A stretch of DNA of 64,000 nucleotides. Origin: Arthrobacter mangrovi (GTDB lineage Bacteria > Actinomycetota > Actinomycetes > Actinomycetales > Micrococcaceae). The stretch lies in assembly GCF_026011795.1 (NCBI RefSeq), contig NZ_BRVS01000003.1:1-64000 (forward strand), written 5' to 3'. Made by a program: the position numbers and the translations under genes. The notes under the pieces are model-generated. The model was not told the origin of the DNA. It did no database searches and was given only the letters and a program-made list of their open reading frames with translations. Position 1 is the first letter of the stretch, and every line of letters begins with the position of its first letter. Below are positions 8,823-19,110 of the stretch, piece after piece.

Positions 8823-10985
8823 CTAAAGGCCGGCCTGGCCTGCGGCGTGGACGTCCAGCAGGTCTGCCAGCGGTTTTCGCGGCGCGTAGTGAAGTTCGAT
8901 GGAATCGGGGACGCCCTCCACCTCGGTTTGTCCGCCGGCAACCGAGATCGAGATGCGGGCGCCGGCCAGGGGGACGTTCGAGACCTTCAGGTCTCCGATC
9001 TCCTCGGGAACGGTCGGCGCGAGCCATACGCCGTTGTGCGTCATGCACGGGTCGAACCTGAGCATGACCCGCATCAGGTGCACCGGAGCGGCCGCCGCCC
9101 ATGCCTGCGGCGAGCAGGAGGTCGGGTACGGAACAGGCATCGGATAGGTCCGCCGGTCCAGGCCGCAGAACAGTTCCGGCAGCCGTCCGCCGAAAATGTT
9201 CGCTGCTGCGAAGAGCCCGCGCGTGATCTGGAGGGCTTCGTCCAGGAAGCCATAGCGCATCAGCCCGGCAGCGACCAACGCGTTGTCGTGCGGCCAGACC
9301 GAGCCGTTGTGGTAGCTGGCGGGGTTGTAGGCGCCCATGTCGGTCGCCAGCGTGCGCACGCCCCAACCGGAGAACATCTCCGGGGACAGCAGCCGCTTGG
9401 CCACCTGCGGCGCCTTCTCGCTATCCACGATGCCGCTCCACAGGCAGTGCCCCATATTGGACGCGCAGGAGTCGACCGGGCGCTTGTCCCGGTCCAAGGC
9501 GATGGCGAAGTAGCCGCGGTCTTCCAGCCAGAACCGCTCGTTGAACTCCTTCTTTAGCGCCGCGGCACGGGCTCCCCAGTCGGCGGCAAGCTGGAGGTCC
9601 CCGGCGGCCTGTGCCATGAGGGCGCGGCTGATGTAGGCGGCGTAGACGTAGCCCTGCACCTCGCAGAGTGCGATGGGTGCCTGGGCCAGGCTGCCGTCGG
9701 CAAAATTGATGCCGTCCCAAGAGTCCTTCCAGCCTTGGTTCAGCAGGCCCTTCTCGGTGGCCCTTGCATACTCCACGAAGCCGTCGCCGTCGGCGTCGCC
9801 GTACTCCATGATCCAGTCCAAGGCACGGTCGACCGCGGGCATGAGGGAAGCCTGGACCTCGGACCAGAAGCCCCAGCGGGTCAGTTCGCCCGCCAGCGTG
9901 ACGAATAGGGGTGTCGCGTCAATGGAACCGTAGTAGGCGCTGTCCCCGCCGAGCAGCCTGCCAACGCTCGCGCCGAAGCGTACCTCGTGCAGGATCTTGC
10001 CCGGCTGCTCCTCGCTGCGGGGATCCACCTCCGTGCCCTGGCGTTCGGCGAGGGTCTGCAGCGTCCCGAGTGCCAAGGACGGGTCCAGCGGCAGGCTCAT
10101 GAACGAGGTCAGCAGCGAGTCGCGGCCGAAGAGCGCCATGAACCAGGGTGATCCTGCGGCGACCACCACACGGCCGGGATGGTCGGGGTCGAAAATCCGC
10201 AGCGACCCCAGGTCCGACTGGCTCTGCTCGAGAACCTTCTCGAAGTCCGGATTGTCGAAACGGGCCAGCGGGGAGTTCCGGCGCCATTCCATCAGCCGCT
10301 CTTGCGGTAGCGATGAATGCACCTGCTGATGGGGAATGGCGAGCTCTTCGACAGGACTGCTGGCGTCCATGCCTGGGAGCGCCGAGATCGAGGCTGTCCA
10401 GCTCTGCTGGGCCGGGATCACCATGTCGTAGCTGATCCGGTTGCCGTCGACGCGGGCATCCTGCGCGGCCACAACGGTGCGTGCCTGCATTGGCAGGCCC
10501 TTGGATTCCACCACCAGCTTGTCACCGAGCAGCTCCGCACCTTGGGCATGGGCCACCTGGGTCAGCCCGGCCTTCACCTCGAACAGGTCCGCGAAGTCCG
10601 CTCCCACCGTCAGCGCGAGCTTGCAGGCTGCCGGCTCCCGCGAGTAGTTGGAGACCGTTACTTCCTCGTGGACGCCCACGTTGATGCTCCTGCGCCGTTC
10701 CACCAGCAGATGGCTGTCGGCCAGGCCATCAGTGCGTTGCGCGCGGCCGATGAACACCGCCCGGTACGGCTCGAAGACAATGGCCTCCAGCGCCTCGACC
10801 GGCCGCTCGTTGATGGTCAGCAGCCAGTCAGAAATGAACCGGGTGTCGCGGTAGAAGAAGCCGTGCGGCCGTTCGGAATTGATGTCGCCGTTGGCGAAGG
10901 AGATACAGAAGGACGTCCCTTCCAGCAGGGTCACCGCGCCTTCGCCGGCGGAACCGGCGGTGTTTTCCTCGCTCCAGCCGGTCAT
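8823..10985 (-). CDS. amylo-alpha-1,6-glucosidase / glycogen debranching-like enzyme
   Basis: The product is 720 aa. The N-terminal ~230 residues resemble the bacterial GDE N-terminal beta-sandwich (LLEGTSFCISFANGDINSERPHGFFYRDTRFIS). Residues ~270-620 form the alpha/alpha-toroid glycoside hydrolase region, with GRDSLLTSFMSL, DADGDGFVEYA, WKDSWDGINFADG and YHNGSVWPHDNALVAAG. This architecture is common in Micrococcaceae and is usually annotated as glycogen debranching; the true substrate may be a trehalose- or sucrose-type glucoside or an alpha-glucan. It is the first gene of the pair with the GT4 transferase. It has no signal peptide, so it is probably cytoplasmic. Confidence 0.85.
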   Translation of the reverse strand: MTGWSEENTAGSAGEGAVTLLEGTSFCISFANGDINSERPHGFFYRDTRFISDWLLTINERPVEALEAIVFEPYRAVFIGRAQRTDGLADSHLLVERRRSINVGVHEEVTVSNYSREPAACKLALTVGADFADLFEVKAGLTQVAHAQGAELLGDKLVVESKGLPMQARTVVAAQDARVDGNRISYDMVIPAQQSWTASISALPGMDASSPVEELAIPHQQVHSSLPQERLMEWRRNSPLARFDNPDFEKVLEQSQSDLGSLRIFDPDHPGRVVVAAGSPWFMALFGRDSLLTSFMSLPLDPSLALGTLQTLAERQGTEVDPRSEEQPGKILHEVRFGASVGRLLGGDSAYYGSIDATPLFVTLAGELTRWGFWSEVQASLMPAVDRALDWIMEYGDADGDGFVEYARATEKGLLNQGWKDSWDGINFADGSLAQAPIALCEVQGYVYAAYISRALMAQAAGDLQLAADWGARAAALKKEFNERFWLEDRGYFAIALDRDKRPVDSCASNMGHCLWSGIVDSEKAPQVAKRLLSPEMFSGWGVRTLATDMGAYNPASYHNGSVWPHDNALVAAGLMRYGFLDEALQITRGLFAAANIFGGRLPELFCGLDRRTYPMPVPYPTSCSPQAWAAAAPVHLMRVMLRFDPCMTHNGVWLAPTVPEEIGDLKVSNVPLAGARISISVAGGQTEVEGVPDSIELHYAPRKPLADLLDVHAAGQAGL

Positions 10986-11111
10986 GGCCGGGCCTTCCCT
11001 GGTACCGGGACGGGGTTGAAACGTCTACCCATGTCCGGCGGATCGTGGCGGCGAGCGGAACGAAAAATCCTGAACAGCTGACCGGCCACGTCGTGCTCCG
11101 ATGTCTCGGGT

Positions 11112-11126
11112 TTAGGGCCCCCCTAA
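11112..11126. promoter_or_regulatory. TTAGGG-CCC-CCCTAA inverted repeat upstream of the debranching-like gene
   Basis: This is a perfect 6-bp inverted repeat with a 3-bp centre, about 130 bp upstream of the start at 10985. A related CTTAGG-N4-CCTAAG repeat is at 34962. Either could be an operator, but no regulator is assigned. Confidence 0.4.
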
Positions 11127-11233
11127 CATAAAAGCACCAAAAGCAGCACAGCAAAAGGTGCACAGCCGCCGTCGCCAGCGCCCCGCGAATCGATGGAATC
11201 CACGGCTCGGTGCACACCTGAGATGGTGAAAAC

Positions 11234-11362
11234 AACGACGGCGGTGCGCCCCGGGATTGCGGGACCGACGACGGCGGTGCGCGCCGGGATTGGGGGAACG
11301 ACGACGGCGGTGCGCCCCGGGATTGGGGGAACGACGACGGCGGTGCGCGCCGAACGCGCCCT
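11234..11362 (+). repeat. 33-bp GC-rich tandem repeat in an intergenic spacer
   Basis: Almost four units have a 33-bp period; the word GCGGTGCG recurs at 11241, 11274, 11307 and 11340. The unit contains GACGACGGCGGTGCG and CCCGGGATTGGGGGAA. The spacer 10986-11469 otherwise contains only an inverted repeat (11112), a terminator (11421) and no supported gene. The period is a multiple of three, but neither strand gives a convincing protein. Confidence 0.9.
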
Positions 11363-11420
11363 CGGGCGGCTGTGGGCTGCGCCCAGCGAAGCGAGGGCAC
11401 CAAGCCGGCGGTACGCGTCA

Positions 11421-11455
11421 AAAAGGGCGGCCGGACCTTTCGGCCCGGCCGCCCT
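11421..11455 (-). terminator. intrinsic terminator of the aldehyde dehydrogenase cluster
   Basis: Read on the minus strand, AGGGCGGCCGG pairs with CCGGCCGCCCT and is followed directly by TTTT (11424-11421). It lies just beyond the stop of the DUF779 gene at 11470. Confidence 0.85.
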
Positions 11456-11469
11456 CACGGCGTCCCGGT

Positions 11470-11877
11470 TCAGCCCCGGTTGTCGATCAGCGCGGAGCGG
11501 ATGAGGAACCGCTTGCCCTCCGGCGCCTCCACGGAGAAGCCGCTGCCGCGTCCGTCCACCACGTCCACGGTCAGATGGGTGTGCTTCCAGTACTCGAACT
11601 GCTCGCGCGACATCCAGAAATCCAGGCTGTCGCCGCCGGGCATCCCGAAGGTCCCCAGCAGCACGTCGGCCTCGGCCGTGATGAAGTCCCCGGCCGGGTA
11701 GCACATCGGCGAGGAGCCGTCGCAGCAGCCGCCGGACTGGTGGAACATCAGCGGCCCGTGGCGGTCCCGGAGCTTCTCCAGCAGTGCCACCGCGGCCGGA
11801 GTCAGCGAGACCCGTGAGAAGTCCTCGCCGGGGATGACCGCGGCGGCCTGCAGGCCGGCGTCGGTATTGGGCTCCAT
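11470..11877 (-). CDS. DUF779 protein, partner of aldehyde dehydrogenase
   Basis: The product is 135 aa. The Cys-rich segment QSGGCCDGSSPMCY and the SREQFEYWKHTHLTVDVV region are typical of DUF779. These small proteins are almost always encoded immediately downstream of ExaC/AcoD-type aldehyde dehydrogenases, as here (16 bp gap). Their biochemical role is not established; the conserved cysteines suggest metal or redox chemistry. The likely start is the ATG at 11877. The gene is last in the cluster and is followed by a strong terminator. Confidence 0.9.
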   Translation of the reverse strand: MEPNTDAGLQAAAVIPGEDFSRVSLTPAAVALLEKLRDRHGPLMFHQSGGCCDGSSPMCYPAGDFITAEADVLLGTFGMPGGDSLDFWMSREQFEYWKHTHLTVDVVDGRGSGFSVEAPEGKRFLIRSALIDNRG

Positions 11878-11893
11878 CCCGGTGCCTCCGATC

Positions 11894-13417
<1,524 letters not shown>

Positions 13418-13518
13418 TGCTACTCCTTCAGCAGTCTCGAGCCGGGCATCGTTGACCTCGGACTCGTAGCAGACAGCCTAGGACGGGCAACGTTGCACAG
13501 ACGTTGCAACCACTGACG

Positions 13519-15120
13519 TCAGCGCCGCCTGGCCGCCCGTCCGCTGCCGGCATCGGGGGACGACGGCGGCCGCACGGATACGGGCGACGCGGACGGCGCC
13601 GGGTGCGCGGCACTGGGGGACGACGGCGGCCGCACGGCTTGGGCGGGGCCGGTCGCTTCTTCCTGGTCCCAGCCGGAGACCGGCTGGGGCTTGGCGAAGA
13701 AGACGGTAATGAGCGCGCCGGCGACCGCGACAGCCGCAGGCAGCAGCAGGGACTGGCCCATCGCCGCGGCGAACCCGTCATGCAGGGCATCCGGCAGGAC
13801 GGCGGAACCGCCCTCGGCTGGGACACCGGAGGCCGCGCCGGGCAGTTCAGCGCTGAGCCGGGCCTGCATGAGGGCGGCGATGGAGGCACTACCGAGCACG
13901 GCGCCGATCTGGCGGGTGGTGTTGTAGACGCCGGAGCCGGCACCGGCCAGGGCCGGCTTCAGGTTCCGGGTCGCCGTGGTGGAGAGCGGGCCCCAGATGC
14001 AGGCGTTGGCCAGGCCCAGCACCGCGGCGGGGAGCAGGAGCAGCCAGATGGCGGTCTGCGGGGCCAGCAGGAACGCGTACCAGGTGAGTCCGCCCGCCAT
14101 CAGCAGGAGGCCCGTGGTAGCGAAGTACTTGGGGTTGAACCGGTCGATCAGCCGGCCGACCACGGGAGCCAGCCCGGCTGAGATGATCGCGGTGGGCGCG
14201 AGCATCAGCGCGGACTGGGTCGGCGTGAGGCCGAGGACGCTCTGGTAGAAGAAGATCAGCGGCAGTGACATGCTCGTGACCGCGAACCCGACGGTGCTGA
14301 TGCCGCCGTTGGCCAGCGAGAAGTTCCGGTCGCGGAAAATCTTCAGCGGCAGCAGCGGCTCCCTGCGGTTGCGGGACTGCCAGAACACGAAGAGGGCCAG
14401 GATGACCAGCCCGCCGGCGATTAGGGTCCAGACCGTGATCGGTCCGGCGATGGTTCCCCAGTCGTAGGTCTCGCCCTGCTGGATGCCGAACACCAGCAGG
14501 AACATGCCTGCGGCGCTGAGCAGCACGCCGAGCACGTCAAATTGGTGGGCGTGCCGGGGAAGGGACGGTACGAAGCGCCAGGCCATCACGAAGGCCAGGA
14601 AACCCACGGGCACGTTGACGAAGAAGATCCATTCCCAGCCCAGCGAGTCGACGAGCAGGCCGCCGACGATCGGACCCGTGAGCGCGGCCAGGCCTGCCAC
14701 CGCGCCCCACAGGCCCATGGCCGCGCCGCGGCGGTCCGGCGGGAAGATCCGGGTGATGACCGCCATGGTCTGCGGTGTCATGATCGAGGCGCCGAGTCCC
14801 TGGAAGACGCGGGCGACGATCAGCATCCGGATGTCGCTGGCGAAACCGCACCAAGCCGAGGCCAGCGTGAACATGACCAGGCCGGTCAGGTACAGGTTCT
14901 TCGGGCCGAGCCGGTCGCCGAGCCGCCCGGTGATCAGCAGGGGGACGGCGTAGGCGAGCAGGTAGGCGCTGGTCACCCAGATCACCGAATTGATGTCGGT
15001 CGACAGGCCGCGCATGATGGCGGGATTGGCGACGGACACGATGGTGGTATCGACGAGGATCATAAAGAAGCCGATGACCAGTGACCACATGGCCGGCCAG
15101 GGGCGTACGGGAGTAGCCAC
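13519..15120 (-). CDS. MFS transporter, DHA2 (EmrB/QacA) family, with repeat-built C-terminal tail
   Basis: The product is 533 aa. The pattern of hydrophobic segments fits the 14-helix drug:H+ antiporter-2 family; motif A-like GRLGDRLGPKNLY and motif C-like GPIVGGLLVDSLGWEWIFFVNVP are clear. It is probably an exporter of toxic small molecules. The last ~55 residues are a hydrophilic Pro/Ser/Ala/Arg tail with a duplicated VRPPSSP, encoded by a perfect 23-bp repeat at 13555 and 13615 that resembles the 33-bp repeat at 11.2-11.36 kb. The regulator gene ends 33 bp upstream, and aldehyde dehydrogenase follows after about 100 bp. Confidence 0.9.
   Translation of the reverse strand: MATPVRPWPAMWSLVIGFFMILVDTTIVSVANPAIMRGLSTDINSVIWVTSAYLLAYAVPLLITGRLGDRLGPKNLYLTGLVMFTLASAWCGFASDIRMLIVARVFQGLGASIMTPQTMAVITRIFPPDRRGAAMGLWGAVAGLAALTGPIVGGLLVDSLGWEWIFFVNVPVGFLAFVMAWRFVPSLPRHAHQFDVLGVLLSAAGMFLLVFGIQQGETYDWGTIAGPITVWTLIAGGLVILALFVFWQSRNRREPLLPLKIFRDRNFSLANGGISTVGFAVTSMSLPLIFFYQSVLGLTPTQSALMLAPTAIISAGLAPVVGRLIDRFNPKYFATTGLLLMAGGLTWYAFLLAPQTAIWLLLLPAAVLGLANACIWGPLSTTATRNLKPALAGAGSGVYNTTRQIGAVLGSASIAALMQARLSAELPGAASGVPAEGGSAVLPDALHDGFAAAMGQSLLLPAAVAVAGALITVFFAKPQPVSGWDQEEATGPAQAVRPPSSPSAAHPAPSASPVSVRPPSSPDAGSGRAARRR
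13555..13637. repeat. 60-bp-spaced direct repeat in the 3' end of the MFS gene
   Basis: The sequence beginning GGGGGACGACGGCGG and ending CGCACGG occurs identically at 13555-13577 and 13615-13637. It shares the core GGGGGA-CGACGGCGG with the tandem repeat at 11234-11362. Confidence 0.8.
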
Positions 15121-15153
15121 TGCAGGAACCTATCACGCGTTCCGGTGCTGCGG

Positions 15154-16539
15154 TCAGGCGAGCTCGGCTTCGATCCGCTGCAGGTGTGCGACGACGGCGG
15201 ACCGCCTGGGCGACCGGGGCGGAAGGAGGCGGAGCGCGGCCCCCCACCCCTCGGCGTCGTACTCGGCTTCCGGGAGTTCGAGGTAGCGCAGGAGGGTGTC
15301 CGGCGACGCGTCGCTGAGCACCGCCTCGCGCAGGTTGGCGCTCACCTCCCGGCGGAGGCGGACGATGCCCGGCGCCTCGGACGCCGGCAGCACCGTGCCG
15401 CGGTAGTGGTTGAGGGCCAGCCGGTGCGCGCCGCGCCGCAGGTGGTCGAGCACCTGCCGCGCGTCGAGGAGCGGCGGGTCCGGCAGCCGGTAGGGCCGGG
15501 ACTGCGGAATGACCCGCGGATCCGCGGCGCCGAGGACCTTGCGCAGCCGCACCATTTCCGCCCGCAGGGTGATGCTGCTGGCATCCGGGTAGAGCAGCGC
15601 CGCCAGCTCTCCGGCGCTCAGCCCGGCCGGATGGAGCGCCAGCAGGGCCAGGATCTCGGTGTGCCGGAGCGTCAGTTCGATGGCGCGGCCGCCGATGTCC
15701 AGCAGGCCCTGGTCACGTCCGGTCAGCTGCAGGGTGGGTGCGGGCCGCCGCTGCCGGAGAGTGCCGGTGCCGGTGCCGGCGGCGGTGCGTGCGGGCCGGG
15801 GTTCGGGGCGGCGGGGACGCGCTCGCTGCTCGAGCCGGTGAATCCGCAATTGTGCCTCGGCGGCGGCGACGGTGGCCTGCACCAGCGACAGGGTGTGGGC
15901 GGCGACGGCCTGCTCCCGGCCGGTGATGTCCACGACGCCGATGACCGCGCCGGTGTCCGGATCGCGCACCGGCACGGCGGTACAGCTCCACGGGTGGACG
16001 ATCCGGCTGAAGTGCTCGGCCCCGGAAATCTGGACGCCGCGGCCCACGGCCAGGGCCGTGCCGGGAGCGCTGGTGCCGACGGTGCGCTCGGACCAGTCGG
16101 CGCCTGCGACGAAGCGCATAGCCTCGGCCTGGCGCTTCAGTGACGCGTCGCCATCCACCCAGAGCAGCCGCCCGTGCTCGTCGCCGACGGCCACCAGCAT
16201 GCCCGATTCGTGGCTGGGTTCGACCAGGAGCTTTTGGACGACCGGCATGATGCCGGCCATCGGGTGGTTCAGCCGGTACTCCCGGAAATCGTCCTCGGCC
16301 AGGTCCATCCGGGCCAGCGCGGAATCCGGGTCGGCGAACGACAGCGAACGCTGCCAGGAATCGCGGACCACCTCGCGGACGCCGTTCAACAAGGCGCCGG
16401 CCTCGGCCCCGTCATAGCGGACCAGCCGGCGGGCGCTGCCGCCGGCGGCCTGGTCCAGCACTTCATGGGCGGCGTAGGCCTGCCGCTGCGCAGGCCGCGC
16501 TCCGGATTGCAGTTGAGAACGCACCATTGCTCCACTCAC
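15154..16539 (-). CDS. GAF-domain transcriptional regulator of the aldehyde cluster
   Basis: The product is about 461 aa from a GTG at 16539, which has GGGGGA upstream; an ATG at 16527 is the alternative. The N-terminal half resembles the sensor region of AcoR-type regulators: VVRDSWQRSL, PVVQKLLVEPSHESGMLVAVGD, WSERTVGTSAPGTALA, VVDITGREQAVAAHTLSLV. There is no AAA+ sigma-54 domain. The C-terminal third carries a winged-helix-like segment (LTLRHTEILALLALHPAGLSAGELAALL) after an Arg/Pro-rich linker. Such proteins commonly sit upstream of acetaldehyde dehydrogenase in Actinobacteria and probably activate it in response to an aldehyde or ketone. The gene is first in the minus-strand cluster. 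Confidence 0.85.
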   Translation of the reverse strand: MSGAMVRSQLQSGARPAQRQAYAAHEVLDQAAGGSARRLVRYDGAEAGALLNGVREVVRDSWQRSLSFADPDSALARMDLAEDDFREYRLNHPMAGIMPVVQKLLVEPSHESGMLVAVGDEHGRLLWVDGDASLKRQAEAMRFVAGADWSERTVGTSAPGTALAVGRGVQISGAEHFSRIVHPWSCTAVPVRDPDTGAVIGVVDITGREQAVAAHTLSLVQATVAAAEAQLRIHRLEQRARPRRPEPRPARTAAGTGTGTLRQRRPAPTLQLTGRDQGLLDIGGRAIELTLRHTEILALLALHPAGLSAGELAALLYPDASSITLRAEMVRLRKVLGAADPRVIPQSRPYRLPDPPLLDARQVLDHLRRGAHRLALNHYRGTVLPASEAPGIVRLRREVSANLREAVLSDASPDTLLRYLELPEAEYDAEGWGAALRLLPPRSPRRSAVVAHLQRIEAELA

Positions 16540-16697
16540 ACAGTTCCCCCGCACCATCGTCAAAGTGGCACGCATCACAGTCTACCTGCGATGGCAAGGC
16601 CGCCGGCCGTCGTCGGCCGTGCACCGCGGAAGGCAGCAAGCCCGGGGCAGGGGCCGCCGGCGTCGAACGCTCCTGCCCGGCGGCCTGGAGATGACGC

Positions 16698-17906
16698 TCA
16701 GGCCGGAACCAGGCGCAGCGGCAGCGACTCCCAGCCCTTCAGGGTGCTGTGCAGGTAGGGGACCGGTTCGCCGGCCGGCTCGAGCCGTTCGACGTGCGCG
16801 CACAGCCAGTCCAGTACCACTTCCATTTCGAGCCGCGTGACCGGCTGCCCGACGCAGCGGTGGATCCCGGTACCGAACGCGATCATGCCCGAGGCGTCGC
16901 GCTCGACGCGGAAGCGGTCCGCGTCCGGGCCGAACTGCGCCGGATCCCGGTTGGCGGCGCCGAGGAAGAGCAGGATCTTGGTGCCGCCGGGGATGCTGAT
17001 CCCGCGGAACACGGTGTCCGCCGCGGTGGTGCGGAAAAAGGACTGGAACGGCGATTCGAAGCGGAGCACCTCGTCGATCGCGAACTTGGCAAGGCGGGGA
17101 TTCCCGCGGATGCGGGCCCATTCCTCCGGGTGCCAGGCCAGCAGCCTCAGGGCGTTGCCGATCCCGATGACCGTGGTGTCCAGCCCGGCGGAGAGGAGGG
17201 CGCGGACCAGCAGCGGCGCCTCGTCCGCGCCGATGCCGCCGGCGTCGGCGAGCTCCCACAGCCGGGCGCCCAGCCCGCCCGGCGCCAGGTTGTCGCGGGC
17301 GGTGCGGTCCATCACCCATTCGAAGGTGCCGGCGCCCCGCTCCACGAAGCGGCGCTGGCGTTCGTCCTCGGGCCCGAAGTAGCTGAAACTCATCGCGCCC
17401 TGGCTGATCAGGTTCTCGGCCCGCCCCTCCCGCGGAATGCCGACGGCGTCGCCGAAGACCCGCAGCGGAAAGGCCTCGGCCAGGTCCTTGACCCCGTCGA
17501 TCGTGCCGCGGGCCAGCAGTTCCGGCAGCAGTTCCGCGGCGTAGGCCTCGAACCCGGCCCGAAGCGCGCGGACGCCCTTCGGCGAGATGACCGAGGCCAT
17601 CGCCTTCCGCAGCCGGGTGTGCACCGGCGGGTCGGAGTCCAGGATGCCCTGCGGCTTCCAGGAGGGCTCCCGGTGCAGGTTCCGCGGACCCACGCCGGCG
17701 CCGCTGATGAACGTCGCGGGGTCGGCCAGGATGTCGCGGCACTCGGCGTAGCGGGTGAACGCGAGGACGCCGTACTTCTCCAGGTAGACAGCGGGCCCCG
17801 CCGCCCGCATCCGGTCGAACAGCGGGTACGGGTCCGCCAGGTTCGCGTCCGAATACGGGTCCTCGCGGCAGGCCGCCGCTGCCGTGTACTCCAGTACTTC
17901 CGCCAT
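16698..17906 (-). CDS. cytochrome P450
   Basis: The product is 402 aa. ATG at 17906 was chosen because GAGGGAGC lies at correct spacing; an ATG at 17939 has no better RBS. The heme ligand is Cys351 in FGTGIHRCVGQP, the I-helix oxygen-activation motif is SAGLDTT (239-245), and the ExxR motif is Glu279/Arg282. The N-terminal stretch GPAVYLEKYGVLAF and the whole layout recall CYP199-type bacterial enzymes acting on para-substituted benzoates, but this is from memory. No ferredoxin or reductase gene is adjacent. It is divergent from tdh. Confidence 0.9.
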   Translation of the reverse strand: MAEVLEYTAAAACREDPYSDANLADPYPLFDRMRAAGPAVYLEKYGVLAFTRYAECRDILADPATFISGAGVGPRNLHREPSWKPQGILDSDPPVHTRLRKAMASVISPKGVRALRAGFEAYAAELLPELLARGTIDGVKDLAEAFPLRVFGDAVGIPREGRAENLISQGAMSFSYFGPEDERQRRFVERGAGTFEWVMDRTARDNLAPGGLGARLWELADAGGIGADEAPLLVRALLSAGLDTTVIGIGNALRLLAWHPEEWARIRGNPRLAKFAIDEVLRFESPFQSFFRTTAADTVFRGISIPGGTKILLFLGAANRDPAQFGPDADRFRVERDASGMIAFGTGIHRCVGQPVTRLEMEVVLDWLCAHVERLEPAGEPVPYLHSTLKGWESLPLRLVPA

Positions 17907-18053
17907 GTGGGCTCCCTCAGCGTCGAAGAATGGCTCCACCCTAGCCCAGCCGCCGCTTCCGCCCCGCCTGGAGGGGGCGCGCGGGCGCCGTCTTTACGTA
18001 GAGTGGGTACAGGGTGACCAGCCTCACGGCCCGACCTCCCGGGAGGAAATTGC

Positions 18054-19100
18054 GTGAAAGCGTTGTTCAAGTCCGGTCCGCAGCCAGGCTTCGAGCTCGT
18101 CGACCGGCCCGAGCCGGTGCCGGGTGACCGGGACGTGAAGATCCGCGTCATGACCACAGGCATCTGCGGTACCGACCTGCACATCCAGGCGTGGGACCCC
18201 TGGGCGCAAGCGAATGTGCCCACGCCGCTGGTTCCCGGCCACGAGTTCTACGGCGAGGTGGTGGAGGCCGGGCCGCTGGTGCAGGACATCAAGGTCGGGG
18301 ACCGGGTCTCAGGCGAGGGCCACATCGTCTGCGGGACCTGCCGGAACTGCCGGGCCGGCCGGCGGCAGATGTGCATCCGCACCGTCAGTGTCGGCGTCCA
18401 GCGGGACGGAGCGTTCGCCGAGTACGTCGTCATCCCCGACACCAACGCCTGGGTCCACCACGACGAGTCGATCACGCCGGAACTGGGGGCGATCTTCGAC
18501 CCGTTCGGCAACGCGGTCCACACCGCGCTGAGCTTTCCGCTGGTCGGCGAGGACGTGCTGATCACCGGGGCCGGGCCCATCGGCCTGATGGCCGTGGCAG
18601 TGGCCCGCCACGCAGGGGCCCGCAAGATCGCCATAACCGACGTCTCCGCCTCGCGGCTGGAGCTGGCCAAGCGGATGGGCGCGGACATGGCCGTGGACGT
18701 CAGCCGCATGCACCTGGACGAGGCCCAGGCGCAGCTGCACCTGGCCGAGGGGTTCGATATCGGCCTGGAAATGAGTGGCCGCGCGTCGGCGCTGCGCGAG
18801 ATGATCGACAATATGACGCACGGGGGACGGATTGCGCTGCTCGGCCTGCCCGCCGAGGAGATCGCCGTCGATTGGGGCAAGGTGGTCACGCACATGCTCA
18901 CGCTCAAGGGCATCTACGGACGGGAAATGTTCGAGACCTGGTACGCGATGAGCGCCATGCTCCAGTCCAACCCGCAGCTGCATGAGGCGGTCTCCGGGGT
19001 CATCACCGATGTGCTGCCGGCTTCCGGCTGGGCCGCGGGCTTCGAGATCGCGCGCGAAGGCAGCGGCGGCAAAGTCGTCCTGGACTGGACCCGGATCTGA
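18054..19100 (+). CDS. tdh: L-threonine 3-dehydrogenase
   Basis: The product is 348 aa, a medium-chain zinc dehydrogenase. The start is GTG at 18054 behind GGGAGGAAATT. The catalytic zinc site ([16 protein letters not shown]), the structural zinc lobe ([15 protein letters not shown]) and the NAD-binding loop ([10 protein letters not shown]) are present. It oxidises threonine to 2-amino-3-ketobutyrate. The immediately downstream glycine C-acetyltransferase confirms the threonine assignment over a generic alcohol dehydrogenase. It is the first gene of a three-gene operon. Confidence 0.93.
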   Translation: MKALFKSGPQPGFELVDRPEPVPGDRDVKIRVMTTGICGTDLHIQAWDPWAQANVPTPLVPGHEFYGEVVEAGPLVQDIKVGDRVSGEGHIVCGTCRNCRAGRRQMCIRTVSVGVQRDGAFAEYVVIPDTNAWVHHDESITPELGAIFDPFGNAVHTALSFPLVGEDVLITGAGPIGLMAVAVARHAGARKIAITDVSASRLELAKRMGADMAVDVSRMHLDEAQAQLHLAEGFDIGLEMSGRASALREMIDNMTHGGRIALLGLPAEEIAVDWGKVVTHMLTLKGIYGREMFETWYAMSAMLQSNPQLHEAVSGVITDVLPASGWAAGFEIAREGSGGKVVLDWTRI

Positions 19101-19110
19101 GGGAGGACCA

